Of a stretch of DNA of 64,000 bases, positions 10,330 through 21,655 are shown piece after piece. Under the pieces are notes generated by a model, which worked only from the letters and a program-made list of their open reading frames with translations, searched no databases and was not told the DNA's origin. Source of the stretch: Paraescarpia echinospica (Eukaryota; Annelida; Polychaeta; Sabellida; Siboglinidae); contig CM034534.1 of NCBI GenBank assembly GCA_020002185.1, forward strand, positions 39,466,168 through 39,530,167, written 5' to 3'. The position numbers were made by a program, and so were the translations under genes. The first letter of the stretch is position 1. Each line of letters opens with the position of its first letter.

Positions 10330-11745
10330 TTGTTGTTTGACAAAGGATATGTACCAGATGAATTAAAAATAGCTAATGTTGTGCCGATTTTCAAAAAAGG
10401 AGATGCTAAACTAATTAATAAATATACACCCATTTCTACGTTACCAGTATTTTCAAAGATTTTTAAAAGACTTATAAAAAATAGATTCACTTACTATATT
10501 GTTAAACACGATATTTTGTCAAATACTCAGTTTGGATTTTAAAAAGGATATTCCAATTATATGGCTTTGACAATATTAATTAATAAAATAACAAGTGCAA
10601 AGGACTAAGAAGAACACATAATTGGACTCTTTATATTTTGCTAAAGCATTTGATACAGTCAACCATAACATCCTATTAAGAAAACTAAACCATTAAGGAA
10701 TTACAGGAACAACCCTTCAGTGGTTTCAAAGTTATTTATCTGGAAGGAAACAAACAGTAAATTTAATGGAATCAACCCCCTTCGTAAAAATATAACTTGT
10801 GGAGTACCACAATGAAAAATACATGTCCCTTGTTATTCCTGATCTATATAAATGATTTAAGTGCTTTATCACAAATCACTTTTCCCATTACGTATCCAGA
10901 TGACACCAATATCTTTATCCAAGGGAAACATCTGCAAATAATGGAATATGGTTTAAATACTGAAATAAAAAACTTTAACTTTGGCTTAAAGCTTATAAAC
11001 TTTCCCTAAATGTAAAAACATGTACAATGGCATGAAGTAATATTCCTAGTGTAAGAAACAGACGTAATAACATCTACAAAGACGGAATACAAATAGTCAC
11101 TGCAATTTCTCGGGGTGATAATAGATAATAAAATCATTTAGAATTAACATATAAAATATACGTGTAATAAAATATCTAAGTGTCGGCATTTTCAGAAAAG
11201 TTAAGAACAAACTAAACTAAGCAACATTTATAAACCTACTTTACACCTTTATTTACTCTTATATTATTTATTGTAGCATAGTATGGGGAAGAGCCCCAAC
11301 AACATATTTATTTACAATTTATGTATTGCAGAACAATATCATACGTATAATTAGTTAGATCGAATTTCGAAGCCATACACACTTGTTATTTAAAACATAT
11401 CAAATTATGAACATTTATCAAATGAACAAGTATATAACTTGTGTACTAATGTATATACATAATATATGTATGTTACCAAATATATTTAATGACATGCTAA
11501 TGAAACACATCACCTCACACAATTATAATATGAGACAAGATATAGTTTACGAAATACCACATTGTAAAACCAACACCAAACAAAACACACTGGCATATAT
11601 TGGTCCCAAATTGTGGAATACTATTGTTATGAAAAATCATATTGAAGATTGTACGTTTGTCAATATATTAAAAAATGCAATGAAATCTGGGAAACCTGTG
11701 AACAGGGGAAATCTGGGGAATCTGGGGAACTTAGGAACAGAATAA
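10330..11745 (+). pseudogene. Decayed LINE reverse transcriptase
   Basis: Successive frames give an RT N-terminus (YVPDELKIANVVPIFKKGD; 10330-10542), the catalytic A block (AFDTVNHNILLRKL; about 10640-10690) and a primer-grip region (LLFLIYINDL). The catalytic YxDD has become YPDD (TYPDDTNIF, about 10895). A post-RT tail with GPKLWNTIV (about 11605) closes it. At least four stops or frameshifts separate the pieces. The element is a non-LTR retrotransposon of the jockey/CR1/L2 group. The endonuclease half is missing. Confidence 0.8.
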
Positions 11746-11927
11746 CGTCACGCAATTAGGATAGTATATTTTAATATAACAGTATGTATTAGTATTTGCG
11801 AACAGCATAGTTAGTAAAAAAATCTAGAACACTTGTTGTCATGTTTTTATCACAATTATTTGATTAAACAACTGTTGTATGCTCGCATCAGAATATTACT
11901 GAACATTCTTCAGGATAGTTCGTTATC

Positions 11928-12040
11928 AAATCAGAAACTTTAATTTTTCATATCCAAGATGTTTAATTAACTTGGTAGAAGCTTTCGTCAACGTATCACG
12001 TCGACTTCATCAGTTCCGATGACGCTGATTGACGTCATGG
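11928..12040 (-). repeat. PLE1 inverted terminal copy with antisense hammerhead-like motif
   Basis: Reverse complement of the right terminus. It includes TTTCG...TCATCAG (11983-12013), the antisense of the same hammerhead core, and tcatatccaagatgtttaa. It makes the two PLE1 ends symmetric. Confidence 0.8.
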
Positions 12041-12580
12041 AGTTATTGAAATTTGTCTTGGAGACGACATACTTCAGATTTGGAGGAGAGATTTACCAGC
12101 AGAAGTTTGGAGTAGCCATGGGCAGTCCGGTATCCCCCATTGTTGTGAACCTGTACATAGCGGACGTGGAGCACAAAATAATAGCCACAGCACCAGTCGA
12201 TTTCCAACCGAGAAACTGGAAGCGATATGTGGACGATGTAATTTGGCTGGTACACACAGGAAAAGCAAAGAAATTACAACAACACATGAACACAGTAGAA
12301 CCCACAGGTAGCATCATTTTCACGCGGAAAGACGAAGTGAACAACATCATGCCCTTCATGATGCAAAGTTCGCCTAAAGGAAGATGGCAGAGTTAAGTCT
12401 ACAGTGTACAGGAAGAAGACGCACACTGACCAATACCTGCACTTTGCGTCCCACTACCCCAAACATCAGAAGTTGGAAGTTCTCAGAGCCCATATGAACA
12501 GGTGTGAGACGATAACTTCAGAGGAGGGGGACAAGGAGGAAGAGGTGGAACTCTTCACAGGAGCTAGGAGCTCTAAGAGA
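12019..12580 (+). pseudogene. PLE1 reverse transcriptase, C-terminal part
   Basis: The frame 12019-12396 shows Penelope RT blocks: LKFVLETTYFRFGGEIYQQ, then VAMGSPVSPIVVNLYI, and the catalytic YVDD in KRYVDDVIWLVHTGK. It changes frame near 12360 and continues as YLHFASHYPKHQKLEVL. It is about 80-85% similar to the better-preserved PLE2 protein by eye. RT blocks 1-3 are absent. Penelope RTs are related to telomerase RT and prime on nicked target DNA. Confidence 0.85.
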
Positions 12581-12689
12581 GAGTATATGGCTATTCGTCC
12601 CGGGCCTTGAAAAGTCTTTTTGTTGGTCTTAAAAGACCGACAAAAAGACTAAGAACAAAAACTACCGGGGCCAAGTAGTCATCCCATAC

Positions 12690-13150
12690 GTAGAGAGGAT
12701 CTCAGAGAGGGTACTGAAGAAGAATGGAGTAGCAACAGCCATACCACCCTCAGGCGCATCTCTGGACATCCCAAGGACAAAGTAGAGCTAGAAGAACAGG
12801 GCGAACTGGTATACCAAATACCGTGCAAGAATTTTGGTGCTGAGTACATTGGAGAGACAGGAAGACTACTCAAAACACGACTGGAAGAACACAGAAAGGA
12901 CGTAGACAACACGAACAATGAGAAATACACAAGGAGCGGGGAAAAAAATGATGTCTACCATCAATTAATTCGCCCTTACAGACTATGCGACAACTGAAAA
13001 CCATATCATAGACTGGGAGGGAGAGAAAATTGTAGACAAGGAACCCAACAGAAGAATCCGGCATATCAAGGAAACCATCTGGATCAAGAAAACCAGAACA
13101 CCCATCAACAGAGACAAGGGCAATTACGAACTGCCTCACGTGTACGATGA
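12690..13150 (+). pseudogene. PLE1 GIY-YIG endonuclease region
   Basis: In a broken frame at about 12790-12900 the sequence reads GELVYQIPCKNFGAEYIGET then GRLLKTRLEEHRKDVDN. This is the GIY-YIG core (VYxIxC..C...YIGET..L..R..EH) of Penelope nucleases. The second Cys of the CxxC pair has become Phe here. The C-terminal tail continues to about 13150 (EGEKIVDKEPNRRI). This nuclease nicks the target. Confidence 0.8.
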
Positions 13151-13164
13151 CGTCATTCAGCGTC

Positions 13165-13217
13165 ATCGGTACTGATGAAGTCGACGTGATACGTTGACGA
13201 AAGACTCTACCAGGTAA
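13165..13217 (+). ncRNA. Hammerhead-ribozyme-like motif at PLE1 3' terminus
   Basis: The sequence contains CTGATGA (13172-13178) and CGAAA (13198-13202). They are separated by a 7-bp helix, GTCGACG...CGTTGAC (one G-U pair), with a TGATA loop. These are the two conserved core strands and stem II of a hammerhead ribozyme. Penelope-like elements of animals are known to carry hammerheads in their terminal repeats. One extra A follows CTGATGA, and stem III is weak in this copy, so activity is uncertain. Confidence 0.55.
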
Positions 13218-13268
13218 TTTAAACATCTTGGATATGAAAAATGAAAGTTTCTGATTCGCATCAGAATA

Positions 13269-14212
13269 ATTTCACCAATTTATACCGTGGCACAAATATT
13301 TTGTTTATCTTTGAAAAAAGGAACTACAAGCAATTTGCTTCTTTTCCTTTGTTTATTGTTGATTGTCTGTTTTGATTTGTACGATGTATCCAATATTATT
13401 TCGGGACAATCACTCAATAAAGCAATTATGCTGCCTTAAATAGTAGATACTGTTGATGGATATAGAAAATATAACCGAGACGTACCTCCCTAATACGTTA
13501 ACTTTCACCAATCTTCCAAACCAATTATCTTCACTTGATCAGCTGGAACCTAAACGATAAATGACCTCCTATTGTCTAGCAAATGTGTGATCGTGTGAAT
13601 GTTCCAGTTGTTTACCTCTCGATGACCCTTATGTCGCCGTGCGTCATAACGTTGCTTGCCCTAAAGTAGGTCACTCTATTTGCTCCGTCAACTCACCCTT
13701 CACGATGACATTATGACATTTCCGTGAGAGTCTTTCCAAGTCTTTCCAAGTACATAGCCTTTTAGTCTTTCCAAGTACTACAAGGCTATGTATGTTGGAC
13801 ATACTTAGCCTTGTTATTAATTACAGACGGCTGCGTCAGAAGCGTCGAACATTGTGTGACTGACCGATTGACACGTATGCCAATTAACTATGAATGCGGT
13901 TGGTGGGATCTGTATGCACTCATTTCGTGCCGACGCCCTTAAAGGAAATAAAAATAAGGCATTAGCTAAAATCCTTTTTCCATGTGTATACACAGTTTAA
14001 CCTTGTATGTAACATTTGACAACACTAAAAAATACAGAAAAATACATTTGTAGCATAAATTCGATTTTAAACCCGTCTGTGTAGCGATTCCCGCGGAAAA
14101 TACAATTTAATGAGCTAGGTGATCACGTGGTATCGGGACGTCACTTATGAAATGATTTGGTTTATATTACTTCGCGAAAACATAAACCAAAAAAAGTGTA
14201 AAAAAATCAACG
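13269..14212. other. Unassigned intergenic DNA with small repeats
   Basis: I see no coding region. At 13732-13800 the unit agtctttccaagta recurs three times, and aagtacatagcctt is followed by its near-inverse aaggctatgta. Otherwise the sequence is featureless. Confidence 0.5.
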
Positions 14213-14302
14213 GTTTGGTGTGGGGTTTGAACCGGCGTCACCCGATTGCAAATTAAATGGTAAGGAACCAACGCCTTTACTAACTGAGCTAGCAGGGCCG
14301 AC
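14213..14302 (-). repeat. tRNA-like sequence (SINE head or tRNA pseudogene)
   Basis: The minus strand reads ggccctgctagctcagttagt (A-box: TAGCTCAGTTAGT), then ggttcaaacccc (B-box) about 45 bases later. A TGGT...ACCA stem lies between, where an anticodon arm would be. The acceptor ends (GGCCCTG versus ...CACACC) do not pair, so a functional tRNA is unlikely. Confidence 0.5.
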
Positions 14303-14731
14303 AAAAATTCACTCACTGATTTAAGTTGTTATGATACAACTCCTCCTTCATACATCGATATTCTAGTGATATTATGAGATTATACATGTTACTTTCTGTA
14401 GCTGGATACGATATATGTTTGCCATGTATGTTTATTGGTGTAGATTATCTCTCGTTGGTTGCATTCGATATAATTATTCGGAAAACGAGCCCAAGCTCGG
14501 CGAAACCTAGTCGACTTGTAGGCACATTCGCATTCATTGTTTTGAATAAAATTCGATTCATGTGGAACGGTAAGATAACTGCTTGTTCCTCTATGATGAC
14601 TAGTGTTTGTATTTCATCGGAATATTGCACAATAACTCATTCTGACGCTCGTTTCGACCCAAAAGCTATACTTGTAAACATGCTCTGAATGCATGGAGAG
14701 GGTCGGCCTGATGCGAGTGTGGGTCATAAGT
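14303..14731. other. Unassigned spacer
   Basis: One 104-codon frame (14374-14688) is open but has no recognisable domain or splice context. I do not call it a gene. Confidence 0.4.
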
Positions 14732-15213
14732 GACGTCACATCTCGGCATCCCGAAAAGCGCGCCAAAAATATGCATATTCGAAAATGTCCGGATGTACAG
14801 CATTAAATGTGGAATTTCTAATTCATTGATTTTTGTTTTGTTTTTGGCTTGGTGGACATGGAAATAGCAGGATGTAATATAACATAAATTCAAGTCATAG
14901 ATGTTTTTATTCCCTTTAATAAGGTTTTATTGTCCCTAATGAATTACATTATTGGATAGCTGATCATTATCGTGTGTGCAAAGATGTTCGTGATAGAGCG
15001 AGCTACGATTCCAACTCTTTAAGGGAATAACAAAAAACTATTGCTTGAATTTATGTTATAGTACATCTTCCTGTATATTTCCATTTCCACCAAGACAATA
15101 ATTTTACCAGAATTCAATACATTAATAATTTAACAATTTACGCTGTGCAACTGGTCTTCTTCGAATATGCATACTTTTGGCGCGCTTTTCGGCATGCTTT
15201 CACGTGTGACGTC
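14732..15213. mobile_element. Fold-back / MITE-like element
   Basis: The left arm (14732-14920) and right arm (15021-15213) are imperfect inverted repeats about 190 bp long around a loop of about 100 bp. Matching blocks include gacgtcac, cccgaaaagcgcgccaaaa, tatgcatattcg, tggtgga.atggaaat and ataacataaattcaag, each with its inverse in the other arm. No ORF is present. TSDs were not identified. Confidence 0.75.
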
Positions 15214-15690
15214 AGAGGCGCGAATGTCGCGTAAAATGCCAGCACTTTCAATACAATCACATATTTACAACGATAGATGCTGGATGGAAGCAAGCGTCCG
15301 AATGAGTTATTGTGTGTTATTCCGATGTAATATACACACCAGTCATAATAGAGGAACAAGCATTGGCTTCGAAGACCACAACTCGATAGATAGAAGGGTG
15401 CCTAACATAAGCTGAGCCATTTCCTCGTCTGTTGTCCCGTCAAAAGAGTGCGCACGCGTAACGTAAACAAGTTCTAAACGACGATTCGCAAAATTTTATT
15501 GAGTATTCGAAATTAAGAACGGGTTTGAAGAATATACATTACCATATATGCTACCATATACCAGCTAAGCCTAAATAGGCATAAATCGTCAACGTAACCG
15601 ACATATTGGTTGCGCAAAACAACAATCTTAAACTAAGGGATTACACCGCGGACTTCCCGCTAAAATCCGCCATTTTTGATTGAATATCAG
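15214..15690. other. Unassigned spacer
   Basis: No gene or clear repeat is visible between the fold-back element and the next LINE. Confidence 0.4.
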
Positions 15691-15692
15691 CA

Positions 15693-18155
15693 TTGTCACA
15701 GACGAAGCTACGAACCAGCTACTTAACATATAAATGGCACTACATCCTGCAAACCACCCCACATACATACATAACTATACCACTCTTATGTTATGGTATG
15801 TTAGAATATTATACTATGCACGATGGTGCAAATTTATCATTTCATTCGCCACTGGTTCTTACCTTGAGTTTAGATGTTAATTATTGTTCACCTTCTTCTA
15901 GAAAGTACATATCTAGACCTAAATGGCAAGAAGCGTCAGACTGTAACTTAAGTCAGTACAGTAAGGTTTTAGAAAGAATGAATGACGAAATATCTATACC
16001 ATGGCATTCTCTAGAATGTCGTGATAAACATTGTCCTAGTAGGTTAACGCATTGTCATGATATTCAGATATTTCATGATTCAATAATGGATTGTTGTATA
16101 AGAGCTTGTCAAATCTCCATTCCACATACTTCAAAACGGGGAAATTCGAAGGTAATGGCGGGTTGGAATGAGCACGTTAAACCATACAGAGAAGCGTCAA
16201 TGTTTTGGCATAATGTATGGACAGATTGTGGCTCTCCTCGCAAAGCTGTTATTGCTGATGTCATGCGTAGATCACGCTCTCAATATCACAGACCAGTTCG
16301 TTTTGTTAAACGCAATCAAAATAATGTTAAAAAAGAAAGTATGGCGACAGCTTTACTTGGAAATAAAAATAGGGACTTCTGGAAAGAAGTAGGTAAAGTT
16401 ACAAAGAACAATAATATGCTACCCAACATGATTGATGAAGTGACAGGATACGAAAATATTTCTAAACACTTTGCTATTAAGTATGAGGACTTATATAATT
16501 CAGTAGCCTATAATGAAGAGGATATGACGTCATTGCTACAAAACATACATAGTAAACTAGATGCACATTGTAACGAAGGTGAAAATACTATTACGGTGGA
16601 TGATGTTTTGAATGGCATTAATCATGTTAAGAGTAACAAATGTGATGGATATGGCGTTATATATACCGACCACTTTATTTATGGACCTAACAAATTACAT
16701 GTTTTTCTTTCTTTGCTATTCACAGCAATGGTATATCACGGGTATACCCCGGATGGTTTTAATATATCAACAATTCAACCTCTGGTAAAAAAACAAGCGG
16801 AAATCAGCAAATAATTCTGATAACTATCGAGCCATTGCTCTTACTAGCCCTCTGTCGAAAATATTTATAATGATAAAAAGTTCTGATGCTCTTAAAACAA
16901 GTGATTTACAGTTTGGTTTCAAACCTCAAAGCTCTACAGCTAAATGTACATTTGCGTTAATGGAGACAGTGAACTATTTCCAGCAGAATAAATCGGATGT
17001 TTACGTATTATTACTAGATGCAACTAAAGCATTCGATAAAGTAAATTATGTTAAACTGTTTAACTTACTGATAGAAAGAGGAAGAATCCCCTTTTAATCA
17101 GATGTTTACTTTATATGTACACTAATCAACATTTAAATGTATCATGGAACAATTCCATGTCATTGCATTTCTCCACTACCAATTGTGTGAAGTAGGGTGG
17201 GGTGTTGTCCCCCATTTTATTTTCTATCTACATTTATGAAATGTTAACAAGACTCTGCATGTCTAGTTTTGGCTGTATGATTGGTCATAAGTGCTATGGT
17301 GCTGTTGGCTATGCTGATGATATATCTTTGGTAGCTCCTTCGATATATGCATTGAACAAAATGTATGATATATGTCTAAAATTTGCATATGAACATGATT
17401 TACAATTCAACCCGGCAAAATGTCAACTTATTAAATATGGCAGTGGTACTGACTGCCCATTTTATTTTGATGGTTTAAAAGTGAAACATAGTAAAAAAGG
17501 GTTGCATTTAGGCCACATTATTGGTCCTGACACTCACCAGGCTACGGTAAAAGATATGTGTCATGATTTTATATGGCATGTAAATGCATTATCTGCTAAT
17601 TTTGGGTTTTGTAATATAAACATAAAATGTCAATTATATATGTCGTACTATACATCTTTCTATGGTGTATATCTGTGGAACTTACAAAACAAACATCTTG
17701 ATATGTTTTATACTACGTGGCGCAAAGGTATCAGAAAACTGTTTAATCTACCAGTTTGCACGCATTGTAATATGGTGCCACTTTTAGCAGACTGTTTACT
17801 GATTCAAATTATGAATCGAATGGTACGATTTATGCAGAGTTGCTTGAAATGCAGTAACTCCAGTTTGAAAATGTTGTCTCATCTAGCCCTTCAAGGTAGT
17901 GGGTTATACATGTCTAAAGGTTTTAACTATATCATATCCTAATTCAAACTTGATGCCATGACATTCTTTAGAATGAAGTCTAATCAGTTTTATGGTATGA
18001 TTCAAGACCACTACCAGGATGGGCTGGATGATGAACTAGTATGTAGAGTCTCATTTGCAAAAGATGTATTACATAATATAGATAATGCGGGTAGCTCTTC
18101 TGTTTTAGCCATTGACGAACTGCGCTCATTGCTTACTGTTTTACGTACACAGTAA
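15693..18155 (+). pseudogene. LINE ORF2 (endonuclease end, RT, C-terminus), 5'-truncated
   Basis: The first open frame (15693-16814, 373 codons) begins with the end of an AP-endonuclease (DGANLSFHSPLVLTLSL; canonical SDHxPL is SFH here). A linker follows (GNKNRDFWKEVGKV), then the RT N-terminus (VLNGINHVKSNKCDGYG). After a frameshift, 16870-17097 gives DLQFGFKPQSST and the first catalytic Asp (LLLDATKAFDKVNYVKL). 17202-17942 gives LSPILFSIYI and the catalytic YADD (GYADDISLVAPS), thumb and tail. 17958-18155 is the C-terminus. Only two or three frame breaks occur, so this is relatively young. It resembles the jockey/CR1-like LINEs common in marine invertebrates; the clade is not assigned. Confidence 0.85.
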
Positions 18156-18440
18156 CTTATATACATTGATTTAGTCGAATTTAGTACGAGTAAATGTATT
18201 ATGTATTAGTTCACAAGTGCTACGTACACACGAGTCTCGTTCCCTAGCAACTATGACGCAAAGCCTAAATGCTAAGCCTTCGGTCCACAGTATGTAAACA
18301 TTAACCGAAACAAAGTGCTCACCCTTACGCAACTGTAGGACTATATTTTATTCATAGGCTGCCAATATCAATAGAAGGAAAACACTGTACCCAATAATAA
18401 ACTTTCTACTAACAGGCTTTTCGTCAAAATGCTTTATCCC
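18156..18440. other. Unassigned spacer
   Basis: Sequence between two LINEs, possibly 3' and 5' untranslated parts. No feature supported. Confidence 0.4.
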
Positions 18441-18444
18441 AGTA

Positions 18445-21360
18445 TTGTCCTGGGGCCAGCCAGGGCGAAGGCCTACATTTTCAATTGCACCGCACAATCG
18501 TCTTGAAACTCATCCACCCCATACTAATACTATCATTACTAATGATAATAGTTTAAACTACAGCCTATCCAACTTGGTCTCCCAGCTAAAACAACAATTC
18601 CGACTGCACATCACCATTAAAGCTCAGCTGCGTACCCAACCAGTGAACGGTAAACATGCCCTCGTTTATTTCCTGGCATACCGGTCTCCTCTTCCTACTC
18701 CTGCTCGCCCACGACATTGAAGAAACCCAGGCCCTCGTGTAGTTAAGTTCTCATGTGGTGAATGTGGCAAAGCAGTGTTTGTGGCAACCCTTGAAACCGC
18801 CTTTATTGGTGGTGAAATCACACAGGACACTCGGCATCATTATACAGATCACCCCTCCCTTGAAGACATCTCAAGAGCATCATCTCTTTCCCACTCAGAC
18901 TCCAACAGCCCACACACTTCCCAATATAGACAGACAGTAACAGGGCACGCCTACCCCCATAGGATCAGCCAAGCTTTCCTGAACAAAATGAATGACCTGG
19001 GACTCCTCCACCAAATGAATGACAAACCAACCAGAGGCGACGCGCTCATTGATCTCTTCCTGACCAATAGACCAAACCTGGTAAACATAACCACCACCAT
19101 CCCAGGTCCAAGTGATCACGATATCGCACTAGCCGATAGCCGCATCAAAGCATCAGAGTGAAGCCAGTAGCCAGGAAAGTCAGCATCTGGAAGAAAGCAG
19201 ATTTCGCCTCGATCATGGAGAAGACAGCTGCATTTAGCAGTGACATCCAGACAGACAAGGAATCATCAGCCGAGAAGCTCTGGCAGTTCATACACAATCA
19301 CCTAACCACCATGATAGAACAGCATGTTCCTATCAAGACCACTTCTATAAAAAAAAAACCACCAGCCCTGGATCAACGGCAAGCTGAAAGTGACTTCGCG
19401 CCGCAAGGCCAGGGCATGAAAGAAAGCAAAATCCACGGAGAGTGTTACGGACTGGGAGCGATACAGGGCCATCAAGAAAGAAACTCGACGTATCAACAGG
19501 CAGTGCTACCAGCGATATGTCAGTCACCTTATTGGGGAAGATTCTTCCAACAACCTGGCGGTTGATCAAGAATAGAAGAAACCACACGTAGAGAGTATCC
19601 CCACTCAAAAGGAATGGGCTCATATTCAGCGACGGCAAGATGAAAGCAGGCATCTTGAAATACCAGTTCTGCTTTCACCATAGAGGACATAGGCAACATA
19701 CCATCACTGGAAAACAGCCCCCACCCGACCATGCCGAACATCTCCATTGGAGAAAACGGTGTCTTCAAACTACTGAACCCCAGGAAAGCTACAGGATCGG
19801 ACAACATTCCATGCCGTCTCTTTAAGGAAGTTGCCAGGGAACTTGCCCCAGCCTTGACCCTCCTCTTCAGCAGATCACTAACTACAGGCCAGATCCCTGC
19901 AATCTGGAAACATGCCCTAGTCCAGGCTGTAAGCTTCTGGAGCATATTGTGAGATCTGAATAACAGGCCACCTAGAACACAACCAAATCATCACTGATGC
20001 CCAGCATGGCTTTCGCAAGAAAGGTTCCTGCGAAACTCAACTCATCCTCACGGTAGAAGACTTTGCAGCGGAACTGAACAGGGGCGGACAGACGGGCGCG
20101 ATATTCTTTGACTTTCTCTAAGGCGTTTGATAAAGTGCCCCACAAGAGACTGCTCATGAAGTTGGACTACTGCGGCATCAGTGGGGCAACAAACGCATGG
20201 ATCGAGAACTTTCTCTCCGGCCGCACGCAGCAGGTAGTAGTAGAGGGAGAAAGCTCGCACAATGGCTCTGTTATCTCAGAAGTACCGCAAGGATCGGTTC
20301 TGGGACCAACTCTGTTCCTGGTCTACATCAACGATCTTGGAGATGGAGTCAGGGCCAGTCTACGACTATACACCGACGACACCATCCTCTATTCCCGGAT
20401 CAAGACCCCGTCTGATGCGAATGATCTCCAGGAAGCCCCGAGAAAACTGGAAGTCTGGGAACAGAAATGGCAGATGTCATTCAATTTTGGAAAATGCCAC
20501 CTACTGACTGTCACCAAGAAGAAGATCAGGATCCCGACCAGCTACACTCTCCAAAACCACACCCTGGAGAAAGTCACAAGTGCCAAATACTTGGGCGTCG
20601 AACTCACAGACACTCTTCACTGGGGCAAACAAGTCAAAGCTGCAGCTGCAAAGGCCAACAGACTCAGCGCGTTTGCCTACAGAAATCTGAAAGGATGCTC
20701 CACCACCGTCCAGACGTACTGCTTCAAAAGCCTACCCCGACCAGTCCTGGATTATGCATCGGCGGTATTGGATCCCCATCAGCAGCACCTGAAGACAACT
20801 CAGGAGAACAGTGGATAAGACTAGCATGATGTACAAAATTACGCACGGCCTTGTCGACCTACACGCACCTCCTGGCCTACTCAAGGCAGCCTCCCTGAAA
20901 ACCCGTGGTCAGCAAAACAAACTCCTACTGCCCCACTCAAGGACAAACACTTATCTCCATTCCTTCTTCCCATCTGTCATCAGAATGTGGAACTCACATC
21001 CCTCACACTCTTCCGAAGCCGAGTCCCTCCCAGTCTTCAGGTCCTCCGTGAAGAACTGGTTGACTGCTCAACAATAGCCACTACCTTTATAATGCGCAAT
21101 CTTTACCTTCTAAAACCCTTATATGGTATATATATTTTAATTCTTTATTATTAATATTCCCAATTATGGAATAATGTAACTGTAAAACAATTTTCTTTTA
21201 TCTTTTTAATCATAATTTTGTTTACCTTCTAACTGTTTTTAATTATATTTTATACCATTTAATTTTTTATTTGTCTTAAACCCGTGCTCACCCTCGCAAC
21301 AATTGTAGAGTTATTCCTCGACTGCCCGGGTTTCCACAATAATCCTGAAGAAGAAGAAGT
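18445..21360 (+). pseudogene. LINE ORF2, decayed, with (GAA)n 3' tail
   Basis: The 5' part (18445-18800) is badly decayed; FSCGECGKAV near 18750 suggests the N-terminal zinc-binding segment. The endonuclease end lies at 18775-19161 (PTRGDALIDLFLTNRPNL, GPSDHDIALADS). RT pieces follow. 19731-19952 has LNPRKATGSDNIPCRLFKE. 20108-20818 has SKAFDKVPHKRLL, EVPQGSVLGPTLFLVYINDL and the catalytic YTDD (LYTDDTILYSRI). 20811-21077 is the tail with MYKITHGLVDL and FFPSVIRMWNSHP. The 3' UTR ends in (GAA)n at about 21345-21360. Several frameshifts and an internal gap near 19570-19730 make it inactive. Confidence 0.88.
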
Positions 21361-21655
21361 ATGTTATCTCGTCCGTTGTCTCATCCGATGTCTCGTCTGT
21401 TGTCGTCTGTTATCTCGCCCGTTGTCTCGTCTGTTATCTCGTCCGGTGTTTCGTCCATTTTTCCATTTGTTGTTTCCTATTGTCTCGTCTGTAGTCTCGG
21501 CCGATGTCTCGTCAATTGTCCAATCTGTTGTTTCCTGTTGTCTCGTCTGTTGTCTCGTCCGATGTCTCGTCCCTTGCCTCGTACGTTGTCTCGGCCATTG
21601 TCTCGGCTTTTGTCTCGTCTGTTGTCGTCTGTTATCTCGTCTGTTGCCTCGTGTA
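21361..21655. repeat. Minisatellite, unit about gtctcgtctgtt
   Basis: Degenerate short units built around gtctcgtctgttgtctcgtcc, about 10-15 bp each, starting directly at the LINE GAA tail. Two overlapping Cys/Arg/Ser-rich frames across it are by-products of the repeat. Confidence 0.85.

Larger units (their letters stand above)
11896..13256 (+). mobile_element. Penelope-like element 1 (PLE1), truncated
   Basis: The element is bounded by a perfect 12-bp TSD, cgcatcagaata, at 11884-11895 and 13257-13268. The left end is ttactgaacattcttcagga..., a short extension of about 33 bp. It is followed by an inverted copy (about 11928-12040) of the right terminus (about 13145-13256). The coding part carries a Penelope RT and a GIY-YIG endonuclease region on the plus strand. 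The N-terminal half of the RT is missing, so it is 5'-truncated. Confidence 0.88.

Noticed and set aside
14374..14688. 104-codon plus-strand frame
   Set aside because: No recognisable domain, no splice or promoter context; consistent with chance.
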